A DNA stretch of 64,000 bases from Chthoniobacter flavus Ellin428. Lineage in GTDB: Bacteria > Verrucomicrobiota > Verrucomicrobiia > Chthoniobacterales > Chthoniobacteraceae. Both the position numbers and the translations under genes were made by a program. The stretch is taken from assembly GCF_000173075.1 (NCBI RefSeq), contig NZ_ABVL01000018.1, positions 1-64,000 on the forward strand. The letters run 5' to 3'. Positions 61,833-64,000 of this stretch are shown piece by piece. The notes under the pieces were generated by a model, which was not told the origin of the DNA, made no database searches, and was given only the letters and a program-made list of their open reading frames with translations. The stretch's first letter is position 1. Each line of letters opens with the position of its first letter.

Positions 61833-63800
61833 CTACGGCAGCTTGCTCAAGCTGAAGTCATCCTCGTACAGATCCGCAAGCGAAGTGGCGGTCTGCGTGT
61901 AGATGAGCGCGCGGGACAGCGTGCCGGTCCACGTGACGTGGATGGTATCCGAGATATTCTTGTAGCGGGTGCTGATCGCAACCGGCGCGCTGGTGAACCA
62001 ATGGCTACCTGTGCTGTCCGTGGTGTTGATGACCAGGATGACGTTGTCCGTCCCCGAGGCAAATTGGGCCCAGGCGCTGGCAGTGTAGTCGCCCTGCCCA
62101 TTGGCGAGCAGGACGCTGGTGACATTCTGTGTGGCAGCGCCATAGATCGCGGTGCGGTTGTAGATTTGCAGGGAACCAGTGCCGTTGTGCACATTCGTGG
62201 AACTGGCGGCGATGGAACTGGTCTGGGCCGCCCAGGAGGACGCGCCATTTTCGAAGCCCGCATTTGTCAGTTGATTCGCCATGCCCAGGCTGAAGTCATC
62301 CTCGTAAAGATCGGCGAGGGAAGACGTGGTTTGCGTATAGATGATCGCGCTGGCGAGCGTGCCGCTCCAGGTGACATTGATCACGCCCGCGAGTTGTTTG
62401 TAGGCGGTGCCCAAGGTCATAGGCGAGGTCGTGAACCAATAGCTGCCGCTACTATCTGTCGTATGAATCACGATCCGAATCGTATCCGAACCATTACCCA
62501 GCGCCGCCCACGTGCTGGCGGTGTATAGTCCCTGCCCTTTGGCCAGCAGCGTGCTTTTCACATCCTGGGTGGCGGTACCCCAGATCGCGGAGCGATTGGA
62601 GATATGGAGCGAATAGCTGCCGGAATGCACCATGGTGATGCTCTGCGCGAGGGTCGCGGACTGCGCCGCCCACGAAGTGGTGCCGCTCTCGAAGCCAGGA
62701 TTGGCGAGTGAATTTACACCGACCACAGCCGGATCGAGGATCGCCTTGAGCATGTCGAGCCGATCCGTGCCGGTATACAACGTGGGGCAAAGCCAACCAC
62801 CTTCATCGAATTCATTCCAGGCGTAGAGGATGACGGTGTTGGCATCGGCGACCGTCGGGTTGCTATCGACCCAATTCAATCCCTCCTGGAGATGGCTGGC
62901 GATCTGCCAGGGCGTCGCTGTCTGGCACCACTCGGTGGAGGGATAGGAAGTCCACGTGACCGGATGGTCGATCCGCGGGCGCGGATCCCATCCGGAGGTG
63001 ACCCACGGGACGACCTTCGTCCCTGTCGCCATGAAGCTATTCCAATTCGAATTCTCCGCGGAGACAAGAGTGCTGTAAAGCGCGCCGTCAATCTCCGGGC
63101 TGCAGTAGGAGCTGATCGCGTCCGCACCGATGTTGGTCGCTTCGGTCGAGGCCGCGCTCGCGGAGAAAGTCATGACCACGATGTAAGGTGTCCCCAAGCC
63201 GGCGGTAACCGTCTGGTTCCGCAGGTTCGTGATGTCACTCGCCGAATACACGCCGGTCCCAAAAATGTAGAGCAGCGGCCGGTTGCCCAAGACCTTCTGG
63301 TAGTTACTCTGCGCGAACTTGGTGACCAGCGTGCTGAAATAGGAAGCGGGCATCTGGCCGCTGGCGACGAAACAATAGTTCACATAACTCTTGTAGGCGC
63401 TGGAGGAGTAAAGGTTGCGGGCCGTATCCATGCCACTGCCATCCGGGTAGAAGACGAACGCCCAGTAATCGATGCCCGCGGTCGTTGCATAAATGATGTC
63501 GCGGTCCATGACCGCCTGCGTGAGCTCGCGAGCCTGCGCCGTATCGGTGCCCGTCTCGACGCCGAAGAAGGGGAGTCGGAAGTGGTATTGATTCGGTCCC
63601 AAGGCGCGTTCGACCTGCTGGCCAACGTAATTCCCATTCGCCCAGCCGAAAGTCGGGGTGTCACCGGTATTGCCGTCCCAACGAATCGCACCGACCGCAG
63701 TGCCTCGGGGATTCACGGCGTGCAGCGGGATTTGGCCGAGCCCGAGCAAGGCGAGGAGCAGGACGCAGGTCAGGTGAAGGGTGCGGAATGCGGCATTCAT
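61833..63800 (-). CDS. Secreted GH99-like glycosidase with two carbohydrate-binding modules
   Basis: 655 aa with a signal peptide (TCVLLLALLGLGQIPLHA). The catalytic part (about 35-350) contains YHFRLPFFGVETGTD, GIDYWAFVFYPDGSGMDT, RPLLYIFGTGVYSASD and YAWNEFDEGGWLCP, reminiscent of the GH71/GH99-like (WbsX) barrels. Two tandem CBM_4_9-like modules of about 140 residues follow, starting NSLANPGFESGTTSW and NQLTNAGFENGASSW and both ending SLADLYEDDFSL. The last two modules are so similar that a recent duplication is likely. It ends 9 bases from the PhyH gene (convergent). Confidence 0.8.
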   Translation of the reverse strand: MNAAFRTLHLTCVLLLALLGLGQIPLHAVNPRGTAVGAIRWDGNTGDTPTFGWANGNYVGQQVERALGPNQYHFRLPFFGVETGTDTAQARELTQAVMDRDIIYATTAGIDYWAFVFYPDGSGMDTARNLYSSSAYKSYVNYCFVASGQMPASYFSTLVTKFAQSNYQKVLGNRPLLYIFGTGVYSASDITNLRNQTVTAGLGTPYIVVMTFSASAASTEATNIGADAISSYCSPEIDGALYSTLVSAENSNWNSFMATGTKVVPWVTSGWDPRPRIDHPVTWTSYPSTEWCQTATPWQIASHLQEGLNWVDSNPTVADANTVILYAWNEFDEGGWLCPTLYTGTDRLDMLKAILDPAVVGVNSLANPGFESGTTSWAAQSATLAQSITMVHSGSYSLHISNRSAIWGTATQDVKSTLLAKGQGLYTASTWAALGNGSDTIRIVIHTTDSSGSYWFTTSPMTLGTAYKQLAGVINVTWSGTLASAIIYTQTTSSLADLYEDDFSLGMANQLTNAGFENGASSWAAQTSSIAASSTNVHNGTGSLQIYNRTAIYGAATQNVTSVLLANGQGDYTASAWAQFASGTDNVILVINTTDSTGSHWFTSAPVAISTRYKNISDTIHVTWTGTLSRALIYTQTATSLADLYEDDFSLSKLP

Positions 63801-64000
63801 GGGGTGAAGCAGAGGGAGGTGAAAGCGACGAAAGACAATCTGGGGAGACGACTTTGCACGGGGATTCGATAGCAGGATGACAGGCCGGATGCCTACTCGA
63901 AACTAAGGCTCCGCGGATCGTGGCACCCGGCCGGTGTTGACGCGAACGGTTCTGCCATTCAAACAAAGGCATGTCCGCGACCTCATACGACGCTTTTCCG

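Noticed and set aside
63971..64000. Possible start of a plus-strand gene at the window edge (MSATSYDAFP)
   Set aside because: Only ten codons are visible, no clear ribosome-binding site; cannot be supported without the next bases.
1..64000. tRNA, rRNA, CRISPR array, prophage or transposase gene
   Set aside because: I looked for cloverleaf T-arm patterns, direct-repeat arrays, and transposase or phage protein motifs and saw none that I could support by eye; a tRNAscan-SE or Infernal run would be decisive.

Overview
The window reads as chromosomal DNA of a GC-rich Verrucomicrobiota bacterium. This rests on gene families and not on a marker gene: paired DUF1552 and cytochrome-domain (DUF1587/1595/1592/1588/1585) proteins, a Rhodopirellula/Verrucomicrobium-type ECF sigma factor with a FecR partner, a long-form IspG, the order cdsA-dxr-rseP-ispG, several secreted glycosidase-like proteins, and Ser/Thr kinases with zinc-ribbon, PEGA or FGE-like domains. 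I saw no rRNA, tRNA, CRISPR array, prophage or intact transposase gene.

Layout. 0-6.3 kb: a Pro-rich lipoprotein, a small membrane protein, an SDR oxidoreductase, a cupin, and a four-gene Mla-type lipid transport operon (STAS, permease, ATPase, MCE protein) joined by 4-base overlaps. 6.4-12.4 kb: minus-strand cdsA-dxr-rseP-ispG (phospholipid and isoprenoid precursor synthesis, site-2 protease). 12.7-20.5 kb: ACT protein, glgX, pyruvate kinase (frame broken), primary-type sigma factor, comM/yifB. 21-28.2 kb: minus-strand ECF sigma, FecR (frame broken), cytochrome-domain protein, DUF1552 protein, beta-propeller and LRR protein. 28.5-42.6 kb: MscS channel, CPA2 antiporter (frame broken), hypotheticals, a rhamnogalacturonan-lyase-like protein plus SGNH esterase, a GH10-like hydrolase, an RRM protein and a CDF metal exporter. 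42.7-49.7 kb: two membrane kinases with a sigma factor. 49.9-63.8 kb: alpha/beta hydrolase, ECF sigma with membrane partner, secreted TIM-barrel protein, a VHL-beta-domain protein, large secreted proteins, class C beta-lactamase-like hydrolase, a DUF4166-like/membrane/PhyH run, and a GH99-like protein with two carbohydrate-binding modules.

The most unusual content is repetitive. (1) Hairpins whose arms are short near-tandem units (6-9 bp) of many different sequences; two sit in frame inside ispG and dxr, and two intergenic ones are nested. (2) Decayed pieces of comM at four other loci; two internal pieces share the same derived changes and a common flank, so they behave as a repeat family. 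(3) Palindromic elements with arms of 100-200 bp around comM and at 32.7-33.2 kb. Three genes (pyk, fecR, CPA2) carry frame breaks, so indel errors in the assembly must be considered alongside real decay.
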